A DNA stretch of 64,000 nucleotides from Methylobacter sp. S3L5C (GTDB lineage: Bacteria > Pseudomonadota > Gammaproteobacteria > Methylococcales > Methylomonadaceae): the NCBI RefSeq assembly GCF_022788635.1, contig NZ_CP076024.1, positions 4,503,503 through 4,567,502 of the forward strand. Direction: 5' to 3'. Numbering within the stretch: position 1 is the stretch's first letter; every line of letters begins with the position of its first letter. The notes beneath the pieces were generated by a model. It did no database searches, was not told the DNA's origin, and saw only the letters and a list, made by a program, of their open reading frames with translations. Below, piece after piece: positions 7,916 to 17,700 of this stretch. The position numbers and the translations under genes are program-made.

Positions 7916-10303
7916 ATGAGCAAAAAGACCTTAAGTGAGTCCGATATTTGTGCCAAGTACATCACACCCGCCGTTGTTCATGCCGGATGGGATGAGGCTT
8001 TGCAAATACGTCGAGAGGTTTTTTTCACCAAAGGCCGTGTTATTGTTCGTGGCAAGTTGCACACCCGTGGTGAGCAAAAGCGTGCCGATTACATCCTGTA
8101 TTACAAGGCCAATATTCCGCTTGCGGTCATTGAAGCCAAGGACAATAAACATAGTGTAGGTTCCGGTATGCAGCAAGCGCTTAACTATGCCGAAACACTG
8201 GGCATACCGTTTGTGTTTAGCTCGAATGGTGATGGCTTTTTACTGCATGACCGCACCGGACTGGCTGAAAAAACCGAGCAGGAACTAACCCTGGATGCCT
8301 TTCCTGCACCGGCGGAATTATGGCAACGCTATTGTCAGTGGAAGGGACTGGCAACAGCCGATGCTCGCCATACCGTAGAAATGCCTTATTACGATGATGG
8401 CAGCAGTCGCGCCCCGCGTTATTATCAGGCTACTGCGATCAACAACACCATCGAAGCCGTGGCAAAAGGCCAGCAACGCATTTTGTTGGTCATGGCGACC
8501 GGTACCGGCAAGACTTACACCGCGTTCCAGATCATCTGGCGCTTGTGGAAATCGGGCACTAAAAAACGCATCCTGTTTCTGGCTGACCGCAATATTTTGG
8601 TCGATCAAACCAAGAATAACGATTTTAAGCCCTTTGCCGCTGCCATGACCAAGATCAGCAAGCGTCAGATCGACAAGAGCTATGAAATTTATCTGTCGTT
8701 ATATCAAGCCGTCACCGGTAACGAAGAAGAACAAAACATTTACAAGCAATTCTCGCCGGATTTTTTTGATCTCATTGTCATTGATGAATGTCATCGCGGC
8801 AGCGCCGCAGAAGATTCGGCCTGGCGCGTCATTCTGGCCTACTTTGCATCGGCCACGCATGTCGGCTTAACGGCGACGCCCAAAGAAACCAAAGACGTGT
8901 CCAGCATTTTTTACTTTGGTGAGGCTGTCTACACCTACTCACTCAAACAAGGTATCGAAGACGGCTTTCTTGCGCCTTACAAAGTCGTCCGTATCGATAT
9001 TGACAAAGACTTGCAAGGCTGGCGGCCCAGTAAAGGCCAGCTGGATAAAAATGGTGAGTTAATAGAAGACCGTGTTTATAACCAGATTGATATGGATCGC
9101 ACCTTGGTACTTGAAAAGCGTACCGAATTGGTCGCCAGAAAAATCACTGAATTTCTGGTCGCGACCGATCCTTACGCCAAGACCATTGTTTTCTGTGATG
9201 ACATCAACCATGCCGAACGTATGCGTCAAGCCTTGGTCAACCTGAATCCCGAACGGGTGCAAGAAAATCGTAAATACATCATGCGCATTACCGGTGATGA
9301 ACTTGAAGGCAAGGCGGAACTGGACAATTTTATCAATCCCGAAGAACGTTACCCGGTCATTGCCACCACTTCCAAACTCATGTCAACCGGTGTCGATGCT
9401 CAAACCTGCAAACTAATTGTCTTGGATCAACATATCAAATCAATGACCGAGTTTAAACAGGTCATCGGGCGCGGCACCCGTATCAATGAAGATTACGATA
9501 AATACTGGTTTACCATCATGGATTTTAAAAAAGTCACCGAGCTGTTTGCGGATAAAGACTTTGATGGCGAACCAGTGATGATTTATGAGCCAAAAGGCGA
9601 TGAATCCCCTGTACCACCAGAAGATGAACCTGAAATTATCTTCGATGAAAACGGTAATCCGGTACCGCCATATTCAGCAGACGAACAACTTCCCCCCTTT
9701 GAAAAAGGGGGGATTGAGGGGGGATTTGATGACCCCGGCACCAAGCGGGTAAAATATGTGCTTGCCGATGTAACCGTCTATGTTATTTCAGAACGTGTGC
9801 AATATTACGGCCCTGAAGGCAAGTTGATTACCGAATCCCTTAAAGATTACACCCGTTCAACAGTGCGCAAGGATTATGCCTCACTTGATGACTTCCTGCG
9901 CCGCTGGAGCAAAACCGACCGTAAGGTTGCCATCCTGCAAGAACTGGAAACACACGGCCTGTTACTGGAAGCCTTGGCCGATGACGTAGGCAAAGACTTT
10001 GATGCTTTCGATTTGATTTGCCATGTAGCTTTTGATCAACCACCGCTGACCCGCCGCGAACGTGCCGACCAAGTAAAAAAGCGCAATTATTTTACTAAAT
10101 ACGGCGACCAAGCCCGCCAGGTATTGGAAACCTTGCTGGAAAAATACGCCGATACCGGTATTGAGAATATCGAAGACATTAAAATTCTTACCCTCGATCC
10201 CTTCACAAATATGGGCACCGCCAGCGAATTGGTGTCAGCCTTTGGCGGTAAGCCCGCTTATTTGGCAGCCCTCTATGAACTGGAAAAACAACTCTATGCT
10301 TAA
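7916..10303 (+). CDS. hsdR: Type I restriction enzyme R subunit (HsdR), EcoEI-like
   Basis: A 795-residue HsdR of the shorter EcoEI-like class. An N-terminal PD-(D/E)xK nuclease core is visible ([22 protein letters not shown] split as D ... E-x-K, about residues 57-77). The Walker A is ATGTGKT (about 195) and motif II is DECH (about 287), with helicase motifs LTATP and QVIGRGTR, then a C-terminal EcoEI-type domain. It translocates DNA by ATP hydrolysis and cuts when HsdM/HsdS report an unmodified site. Residues 592-604 ([13 protein letters not shown]) are encoded by an in-frame insertion of an intergenic repeat in the linker before the C-terminal domain. No key motif is interrupted, so the enzyme is probably functional. 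Confidence 0.93.
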   Translation: MSKKTLSESDICAKYITPAVVHAGWDEALQIRREVFFTKGRVIVRGKLHTRGEQKRADYILYYKANIPLAVIEAKDNKHSVGSGMQQALNYAETLGIPFVFSSNGDGFLLHDRTGLAEKTEQELTLDAFPAPAELWQRYCQWKGLATADARHTVEMPYYDDGSSRAPRYYQATAINNTIEAVAKGQQRILLVMATGTGKTYTAFQIIWRLWKSGTKKRILFLADRNILVDQTKNNDFKPFAAAMTKISKRQIDKSYEIYLSLYQAVTGNEEEQNIYKQFSPDFFDLIVIDECHRGSAAEDSAWRVILAYFASATHVGLTATPKETKDVSSIFYFGEAVYTYSLKQGIEDGFLAPYKVVRIDIDKDLQGWRPSKGQLDKNGELIEDRVYNQIDMDRTLVLEKRTELVARKITEFLVATDPYAKTIVFCDDINHAERMRQALVNLNPERVQENRKYIMRITGDELEGKAELDNFINPEERYPVIATTSKLMSTGVDAQTCKLIVLDQHIKSMTEFKQVIGRGTRINEDYDKYWFTIMDFKKVTELFADKDFDGEPVMIYEPKGDESPVPPEDEPEIIFDENGNPVPPYSADEQLPPFEKGGIEGGFDDPGTKRVKYVLADVTVYVISERVQYYGPEGKLITESLKDYTRSTVRKDYASLDDFLRRWSKTDRKVAILQELETHGLLLEALADDVGKDFDAFDLICHVAFDQPPLTRRERADQVKKRNYFTKYGDQARQVLETLLEKYADTGIENIEDIKILTLDPFTNMGTASELVSAFGGKPAYLAALYELEKQLYA
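9691..9727 (+). repeat. In-frame CCCCCTTTGAAAAAGGGGG repeat inside hsdR
   Basis: The palindromic TCCCCCCTTTGAAAAAGGGGGGA followed by TTGAGGGGGGATTT matches a widespread bacterial intergenic repeat. Its length keeps the hsdR frame, adding [14 protein letters not shown] second copy lies just after the gene (10348-10430). Confidence 0.8.
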
Positions 10304-10347
10304 TTTCGTAACAAGTAAGATAAGCATAAAAGGCCAAGTATAAGTAC

Positions 10348-10430
10348 ACCTCCCCCTTTGACAAAGGGGGATTGAGGGGGATTTATCTAATAAAATCTCC
10401 CCTAACCCCTCTTTTTTAAAGAGGGGGACT
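10348..10430. repeat. MITE-like CCCCCTTTG inverted repeat between hsdR and hsdM
   Basis: The left half ACCTCCCCCTTTGACAAAGG..GATTGAGGGGGATTT and the right half AAATCTCCCCTAACCCCTCTTTTTTAAAGAGGGGG are inverted copies separated by ATCTAAT. Each half contains its own small stem. It occupies most of the 175-base gap between hsdR and hsdM and could attenuate transcription into hsdM. Confidence 0.75.
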
Positions 10431-10478
10431 TGAATGATTACAAATTATTTTAATTATTACCCATAAGCAAACAAATTC

Positions 10479-11948
10479 ATGAGCATTTCCTCCACCATTA
10501 AATCCATCCAAGACATCATGCGTAAAGACGTGGGTGTGGATGGCGACGCCCAACGCTTAAGCCAACTCGTCTGGATGTTGTTTTTAAAAATCTTTGACGA
10601 CCGTGAAAGTGAATGGGAGTTACTGCAAGACCATTACCAATCACCGTTACCGGAAGCCTATCGTTGGCGTAACTGGGCAGCCAATCCCGAAGGCATGACC
10701 GGCGATGCACTCAAGAATTTTTTGGATAACGAGATGTTCCCGGCCTTGCAACAACTGGAAGCCAAAGGCGGCGATCAACGTGCTTATGTGGTTCGTTCGG
10801 TGTTTGAAGATGCCTACAACTATATGAAGTCCGGCCAATTAATTCGGCAGGTAATCAATAAAATTCAGGAAGGCGTCGATTTCAACAAAGCTCAAGAACG
10901 CCATTTGTTCGGCGACATGTACGAACAATTGCTCCGCGATTTACAAGCCGCCGGTAATGCCGGTGAATTTTACACACCGAGAGCCGTCACCGAATTTATG
11001 GTGCGCATGGTCAACCCGCGCCTGTCTGAAAAAGTGCTGGATCCTGCTTGTGGTACCGGTGGTTTTTTATCTTGCTCAATTGAACATATCCGCAAACAAG
11101 ATGTAAAAACCGTCGATGATGAAATGCACTTGCAGTCCAGTATTTTCGGCATAGAAAAAAAGCCCATGCCGCATTTGCTCTGCACCACCAATATGATTCT
11201 GCACGGCATTGATGTACCCAGTAATATCCGCCATGACAACACTCTGGCGCGTCCGCTGATCAGTTGGGGACCAAAAGAACGGGTCGATGTGGTTGTCACC
11301 AATCCGCCTTTTGGCGGCATGGAAGAAGACGGTATAGAAACCAATTTCCCCGCCACTTTTCGCACCCGCGAAACCGCGGATTTGTTTCTGGTGCTGATCA
11401 TGCAACTGCTTAAATCCGGTGGCCGTGCCGCACTGGTATTGCCGGATGGTTTTCTGTTTGGCGAAGGCATCAAAACCCGCATCAAAGAAAAATTACTGCA
11501 CGACTGTAACCTGCACACCATCGTGCGCCTGCCTAACGGCGTGTTTGCACCTTACACCGGTATTAAAACCAACCTGCTGTTTTTTAGTAAAGGCACACCG
11601 ACACAACATATCTGGTTTTATGAACACCCTTATCCACCGGGTGTAAAAAGTTACAACAAAACCAAACCGATGAAGATCGAAGAGTTTCAAGCCGAAGCGG
11701 CCTGGTGGGGCAAAGAATCTGACAACTTCAGCACTCGCGAAGAAAACCAATACGCGTGGAAGATGAGTATTGACGACATCAAAGCCCGCAACTATAACCT
11801 CGATTGTAAAAATCCGCATATCGACGAGCAAGAAATCCACGACCCCGAAGTGTTGTTGGCACAATACCAAACCATGCAGAATGACATCGCCGCACTGCGC
11901 GGCAAACTCAAAACCATATTGGCAGAGGCACTGGAGTCAAGACAATGA
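10479..11948 (+). CDS. hsdM: Type I methyltransferase subunit (HsdM)
   Basis: A 489-residue N6-adenine DNA methylase. The helical N-terminal domain (about 1-150) is followed by the SAM-binding motif LDPACGTGGFL (about residue 188) and the catalytic NPPFGG (about 275, N6_Mtase type). Together with HsdS it modifies one adenine on each strand of a bipartite site and, with HsdR, makes up the restriction complex. The stop overlaps the next start as ATGA, so translation of the YhcG-like gene is coupled. Length and motifs are complete. Confidence 0.95.
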   Translation: MSISSTIKSIQDIMRKDVGVDGDAQRLSQLVWMLFLKIFDDRESEWELLQDHYQSPLPEAYRWRNWAANPEGMTGDALKNFLDNEMFPALQQLEAKGGDQRAYVVRSVFEDAYNYMKSGQLIRQVINKIQEGVDFNKAQERHLFGDMYEQLLRDLQAAGNAGEFYTPRAVTEFMVRMVNPRLSEKVLDPACGTGGFLSCSIEHIRKQDVKTVDDEMHLQSSIFGIEKKPMPHLLCTTNMILHGIDVPSNIRHDNTLARPLISWGPKERVDVVVTNPPFGGMEEDGIETNFPATFRTRETADLFLVLIMQLLKSGGRAALVLPDGFLFGEGIKTRIKEKLLHDCNLHTIVRLPNGVFAPYTGIKTNLLFFSKGTPTQHIWFYEHPYPPGVKSYNKTKPMKIEEFQAEAAWWGKESDNFSTREENQYAWKMSIDDIKARNYNLDCKNPHIDEQEIHDPEVLLAQYQTMQNDIAALRGKLKTILAEALESRQ

Positions 11949-12991
11949 GCACCCTAGTCTTATTCGATGGGCTCTATGCGCAAATACGGGATATTCTCCA
12001 GGCTGCACGACAGCGTAGTTACCGCGCCGTTAATGTCGCCATGATTGAAGCCTATTGGCAAATCGGTCGGCAAATTGTTGAACATGAACAGGCTGGCGAA
12101 CATCGTGCTGCCTACGGTCAACAAGTACTCGTCGAATTGGCTAAGGAATTAAGCAAGGAGTTTGGCAAAGGATTTACTGCCGGCAACTTGCGAAATTTTC
12201 GCCAGTTCTACCAGATATTTAGCCAGGAAGAGATTTGCGACGCACTGCGTAGCAATTTGACATGGACGCACTATCGCCAGTTGATGCGCATTGAAAATTC
12301 CGTTGCACGTTCGTGGTATCTAAATGAAGCGGCCAGCCAAGGTTGGAGTGCGCGAGCCTTGGATCGCCAAGTCAGTACCTTGTTCTATGAGCGATTGCTT
12401 TCCAGTCAAGATCAGGCCGCAGTAAAAACAGAAGCCGCAACGCTCATTCAACAATACGCCCCCAGTGACCCACGCGACTTTATTCGCGATCCTTATATTC
12501 TTGAATTTATCGGTGCCCAACCCAGTGCCACGCTGTATGAAAAAGAACTGGAAACCAATTTAATTCAGCAATTGCAAACCTTCCTGCTGGAACTGGGCAA
12601 GGGCTTTGCTTTTGTGGCACGGCAAAAACAATTACGTGTTGAAGGCGATAATTTTTTTGTTGATCTGGTGTTTTACAACTACCTGCTCAAATGCTTTTTA
12701 CTGGTCGATTTAAAAGTCGGCAAGCTTGCCCACCAGGATGTCGGCCAAATGGATATGTATGTACGCGTGTTTGAAGAGCAATACAGGGGCGAAGGCGACA
12801 ACCCGACACTGGGTTTGATCTTGTGCTCTGAACGCAATGAAGCCGTCGCCAAATATTCCCTGTTAGCCGATAGCCAACAGCTGTTCGCCAGTCGCTACCG
12901 CGCCTTTTTACCTACCGAAGCGGAATTACAAGCCGAATTGCAACGCGACCGTGCTGTGCTGGAAAATGCCATTTCAGAAGGTGAAGCATGA
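11945..12991 (+). CDS. yhcG: YhcG/DUF1016 PD-(D/E)xK nuclease-like protein
   Basis: A 348-residue protein with the DUF1016 N-terminal helical domain (about 1-170: YWQIGRQIVEHEQ, GKGFTAGNLRNFRQFY, W-THYRQLMRI) and the C-terminal nuclease core FVDLVFYNYLLKCFLLVDLK. The Asp near residue 239 and D-L-K near 255-258 match the PD-(D/E)xK active site. The family is often found between hsdM and hsdS of type I loci, as here, and is suspected of an accessory or independent anti-phage role. It is translation-coupled to hsdM upstream (ATGA). Activity is inferred from fold only. Confidence 0.88.
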   Translation: MSTLVLFDGLYAQIRDILQAARQRSYRAVNVAMIEAYWQIGRQIVEHEQAGEHRAAYGQQVLVELAKELSKEFGKGFTAGNLRNFRQFYQIFSQEEICDALRSNLTWTHYRQLMRIENSVARSWYLNEAASQGWSARALDRQVSTLFYERLLSSQDQAAVKTEAATLIQQYAPSDPRDFIRDPYILEFIGAQPSATLYEKELETNLIQQLQTFLLELGKGFAFVARQKQLRVEGDNFFVDLVFYNYLLKCFLLVDLKVGKLAHQDVGQMDMYVRVFEEQYRGEGDNPTLGLILCSERNEAVAKYSLLADSQQLFASRYRAFLPTEAELQAELQRDRAVLENAISEGEA

Positions 12992-13035
12992 AAATGACCG
13001 CCTCTTATAAGCGCCGTACCGAGATAGCACGATGA
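12988..13035 (+). CDS. 15-codon minigene bridging yhcG and hsdS
   Basis: ATG at 12988 overlaps the yhcG stop (ATGA), and the minigene stop TGA at 13033 overlaps the hsdS ATG at 13032 (ATGA again). The peptide would be MKMTASYKRRTEIAR. Such double overlap is what a translational-coupling relay would look like, letting ribosomes leaving yhcG re-initiate twice to reach hsdS. It could also be chance. No ribosome site is visible for hsdS apart from this coupling. Confidence 0.4.
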   Translation: MKMTASYKRRTEIAR

Positions 13036-14783
13036 ATGCGATTCAAACCTTAATCACCGAGCACATCGACATCTGGACAGCCGCCGATACCGCCAAGAAA
13101 TCAGGCCGTGGCCGCAGTTCGGGTAATGCCGCCAGTGTTTATGGCATCAAAAAATTGCGAGAGCTGATACTGGAATTGGCTGTGCGCGGCAAGTTGGTGC
13201 CACAAGATGCGAATGATGAACCTGCCAGTGAGTTGCTTAAGAGGATAGAAGCTGAAAAAGCCAAATTGATTGCTGAGGGTAAGGTTAAGAAAACTAAGCT
13301 ACTGCCACTGATTACTGAAGAAGAAAAACCGTTTGAGTTACCACAAAGCTGGGGGTGGGCTAGACTCGGTACAATAGGCATTTCTAGTACAGGAAGAACA
13401 CCGAGTACTCAAAAATCTGCTTTGTATGATGGATCAATACCATTTATTGGTCCGGGGCAAATCACGTTGGCTTGCGAACTTTTGCCTGCAGAAAAGTGGC
13501 TATCTGAGGCTGGACGAAATGAAACAACTATCGCAAAGACTGGCGATATTTTAATGGTTTGTATTGGAGGATCTATTGGAAAATCTGCCATTGCAGATAA
13601 AGAAATGGGTTTCAATCAACAGATCAATTGCATTAGCCCTTTTTGTGTAGAAAATAAATTTGCTCATATATCCGTGATGGCCAATAGTTTTCAATCCAAG
13701 ATTCTTGAATTTGCAACGGGGTCAGCAACTCCGATTATCAATAAATCAAAATGGGAAGAGCTATTAGTTCCCGTGTCCCCGCTCGCCGAACAACAACGCA
13801 TTGTCGCCAAAGTCGATGAACTGATGGCGCTGTGCGACCAATTGGAAAACCAACACAGCAATGCCACCGAAGCCCATGAAAAACTCGTCAGCTACCTGCT
13901 CGACACACTCACACAATCGCAAAGCGCTGAAGACTTCAACACCAACTGGCAACGCATCGCCGCCCATTTCGACACCCTGTTCACCAGCGAAACCAGCATC
14001 GACGCCCTCAAGCAAACCCTCCTGCAACTAGCCGTTATGGGTAAACTCGTCCCGCAAGACCCGAACGACGAACCCGCCAGCGAATTACTAAAACGCATAC
14101 AGATTGAAAAAACTAAGCTGATAGCGGAAGGTAAAATCAAAAAAGCCAAACCGCTTGCACCGATAACGGAAGAAGAAAAACCGTTTGATATTCCCCAAAA
14201 CTGGGAGTGGGTTAAGCCAGAAGAATTCTCTATAAAAATTACAGACGGAGAGCATTTTAGGCCTCCGACAGAAGAAAATGGGGTATATTTTTTATCTGCT
14301 AAGGATGTACGTGAAGAAGGAGTTTCTCTTGATGATCCACTATTCATTTCTGAGGAAACAGCAAAAAAAGCTTTGCAACGGTGCAATCCAGAATATGGTG
14401 ACTTACTTATTGTCAGTCGTGGCGCGACAGTTGGTCGAATGTGTAAGGTTAATATCGATGAAAAATTTTGTTTGTTAGGAAGCGTTATTCTAGTCAAACC
14501 AACAGCATTAGTTCTGAGTGACTACTTATCCATTTCTCTAAAATCACCAAGCTCATTTAGCTTGCTTATTAACGCTTCCGGCTCTACCGCACAACCAGCT
14601 ATATATTTAAAAGATCTAAAAGAAATTACACTTTCCTTACCTCCCATAGAAGAACAACACCGCATCGTCGCCAAAGTCGATAAACTCATGGCAATCTGCG
14701 ACCAACTCAAATCCCGCCTCACCGCAGCCAACCAGTTACAGCAAAAACTGGCCGATGTCTTGGTTGAGCAAGCAGTCAATTAA
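13032..14783 (+). CDS. hsdS: Type I specificity subunit (HsdS)
   Basis: A 583-residue HsdS with two half-sites. Each half has a conserved block (ELAVRGKLVPQDANDEPASE near residue 53 and QLAVMGKLVPQDPNDEPASE near 335), then a variable target-recognition domain (about 110-250 and 395-535) ending in LAEQQRIVAKVDELM or IEEQHRIVAKVDKLM, followed by a coiled-coil spacer. The near-identical conserved blocks are direct repeats at DNA level and could recombine to swap domains. The base composition is lower in G+C inside the recognition domains, as usual for exchanged segments. The recognised sequence cannot be read from the protein. Confidence 0.94.
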   Translation: MNAIQTLITEHIDIWTAADTAKKSGRGRSSGNAASVYGIKKLRELILELAVRGKLVPQDANDEPASELLKRIEAEKAKLIAEGKVKKTKLLPLITEEEKPFELPQSWGWARLGTIGISSTGRTPSTQKSALYDGSIPFIGPGQITLACELLPAEKWLSEAGRNETTIAKTGDILMVCIGGSIGKSAIADKEMGFNQQINCISPFCVENKFAHISVMANSFQSKILEFATGSATPIINKSKWEELLVPVSPLAEQQRIVAKVDELMALCDQLENQHSNATEAHEKLVSYLLDTLTQSQSAEDFNTNWQRIAAHFDTLFTSETSIDALKQTLLQLAVMGKLVPQDPNDEPASELLKRIQIEKTKLIAEGKIKKAKPLAPITEEEKPFDIPQNWEWVKPEEFSIKITDGEHFRPPTEENGVYFLSAKDVREEGVSLDDPLFISEETAKKALQRCNPEYGDLLIVSRGATVGRMCKVNIDEKFCLLGSVILVKPTALVLSDYLSISLKSPSSFSLLINASGSTAQPAIYLKDLKEITLSLPPIEEQHRIVAKVDKLMAICDQLKSRLTAANQLQQKLADVLVEQAVN

Positions 14784-14791
14784 GGAAAACT

Positions 14792-17700
14792 ATGGGATTG
14801 CTGGATGAAAAATATCGAAATTTGCTACTAACCAACGCTTATCTAACCGATAAAGTTGTTTTGGCTCAAGCGTGGAAGAAAGCTCACCAATATATCCGCT
14901 CTACCAATTGGTATGCTGATACTTTCGAACTTGATCGTTCTGCCATTGATCTGGATGCGCAGCTTGATAAGTGGATTAATGAATTGGAGGATGAAAAATT
15001 CACTTTTGATCCACTTCGCTTAGTTCCCGCACCTAAAACTGAGCGTTGGCATTTTAAAGAAAACAATGCAGATAAGGCTATATTGTCCCTAGATTCTCCA
15101 CTGGAAGATATGGGTGCTCAGAGTTTCTCACACGCTTGGTGTCCCGAAAAGGAAGAATCAAAAACGCTTCGGCCTCTGGCTCATGTGACTATTCGCGATC
15201 AATCTTTGATGACTGCTTTAATGATGTGTCTAGCCAATAAAGTGGAAACTCTCCAGTGTGATACCTCAACTGAATTAAAGAAGATACACACAAAGAAATT
15301 GGTGAATTATGGCAATCGTCTGTATTGCACATTTAATGAGGGCGAAGCCAACTTTTCCTGGGGTAATAGTACTTCCTACAGTAAATATTTCTCGGATTAT
15401 CAGCGATTTTTAGCAAGGCCTATGTATTTTGGCGGAGAAGCATTGCAGAAAAAAGTGAATGATGAGCAAATTTATGAAGTACACCTGGACTTGGAGAAAT
15501 TTTACGACCGTATTGACCGTACAAAATTGGTTAAAAAAATTCTTGCGTTATGTAGCAAAGAAGAAATCATTGTTAAACGGTTGCTAACCTGCTTTGAAAA
15601 TTGGGCCTGGGATGAAGAAAGTCCAACAATTTATGAGCGCGTTTGCGCTGAAAATAACATCACTATTCCATCAGGGATTCCTCAAGGATTAGTCGCAGGT
15701 GGTTTCTTGTCCAATATTTATTTATTAGATTTTGATCATTACATCGGTGAGCTAATTGGTAGTGATCTGAATAAAGGCATTCATCTAGTTGACTATTGTC
15801 GTTATGTTGACGATATGCGTTTAATCATTGTTGTTGATAAGAGCATAAAAGTTAAATCTATTGAAGATAGTATCCATGAAAAACTAGGCAAGAAATTACA
15901 GGATATTGGTCTGAAGTTTAATCAAGAAAAAACACGGGTTGAAACATTCAGATCAAAGAAAAGTGGCATTTCAACCAAGTTAAATGATATTCAGAGCAAA
16001 ATTAGTGGGCCTCTTTCTATCAATGAAGTTGATGAGCAGTTAGGTAATCTGGAAGGGCTGATTGGCCTTGCTGACAGCTTGCGCTCGAACGAGAGCGACA
16101 AAGATAACACCAATCCGTTAGCTTTAATCGATGGGCTCAATAATGATGTGCGTGAAGATACTTTATTGCGTTTTACCGCTAACAAAATCCATACCTTGCT
16201 TAAACAAAAACGCAGCTTGGTTGCTCAGGAAATCGGAGAAAATGGAAAATTAAAAGCCGGTTCATGGGATTATTTACAAGAACGTATGGCCAGAAAGTTT
16301 ATTGCTTGCTGGAGTAAAGATCCTTCATTGGTATTAATGCTCAAGAAAGGTTTGGAACTATTCCCCGATAAGCGTATTTTAAAACCTGTACTGGATCAGT
16401 TAAGCATTGTTATTAAACGCAATAAGTATCCGAAGCAACAAAAAATTGCTGGATATTGTTTAGGTGAGATTTTTCGACATGCAGCAGTATCCATCCATAT
16501 TAAGGAACGCTGGGCATTTCCTGCTCATACTGATGTTGAAGGATTTTTTGAGTGCTTACAAACCCTCGCCGTTGACATTATCGAAAATGAAGATGACAAC
16601 GATAAAAATATTTTAGAACAAGCGCGTTTTTTTTGCTTGGTAAGAAATGATTCTTGCTTAGGCAAGGATACAAAAAGCGAAAGTTTTAACACCATCACCA
16701 AGATGATGAAAGGCTTTCGTAGCATATCTTCAGAAATGAAAGTGGCAGATTTTGTTGCAAATGCTTTATTAGCATATCAGCTAGCTGAAAATAAAACTTT
16801 GGTTGTGAGAGCCGTGAATTGCATGCTGGAAAAAGCTGTAAAGAATTTTCCATTCAAGAAAAATTCAAATCTCAAAATGTCTCATGTGAAGATATTTTGC
16901 AAAAAAGTTGCTGCCGAATCACCGCTGTTTTTTGTAGAGCTAGTTAATATCGCCACGAACAATGATTTATCATGGCCAAAGTCACTTAAAAAACTCATTG
17001 ATCAAACTGGGATCTTATATTTACCTATCTCCGGCGATTTGAAGCGCTTCAATGGATCAGTACCGATCTCACTATTAGGTGTTATTAAACGAACCGGTAA
17101 CCCCTTTGCTCATGAAAATGCTGTACTTGCATTACTTATGGCCGTACTTAATGGCGGTAAATTTGGTGTTAAAAAAGATGCTATTAACAACGATATTGTT
17201 GACTTTAAAAAGATCATTGATATTGCTAATTGTAAGGTACGTTGTCAAGACTGGAGCAAGATCCAATCGCTAGATGTCAAATTAGAAATTGTGCAGTCAG
17301 ACAATGTTGAGAAACCAATATTCCCGGTGCCTGAATGGGTATCTGAGAATCATAAGCCGTTATACCGGATAGGTATCTTTTTACGTAGTTGCTTAATGGG
17401 TAGTATTGACTGGTCAGTTATGAATGCACGGGTGTCTAATCAAGCAAAATATACTGGATTGAAAACCAGCTTTATGAAACGCCAGTTAGGTATGATGCAT
17501 TCGCCTGAAGCGCTTAACGGTGAAACGGCACCAATGTCTGGCTGGGTATCGAGTTTGTTATTTCATTTACTGCAATGGCCTGGTACTAGCATTCATGATG
17601 ACGGTTATGATTGGCCAATAGTTTGGGATGTGAAAGCGCTTAAAAAGTTAGTCGAAGATCGTCTTAAATATCAGAAATCGCTATTTTGTAACATGTCTGG

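Noticed and set aside
10970-11521. 183-codon frame opposite hsdM
   Set aside because: Antisense shadow of the strong hsdM coding sequence; Ser/Arg-rich with no family.
13892-14497. 201-codon frame opposite hsdS
   Set aside because: Antisense shadow across conserved HsdS coding sequence.
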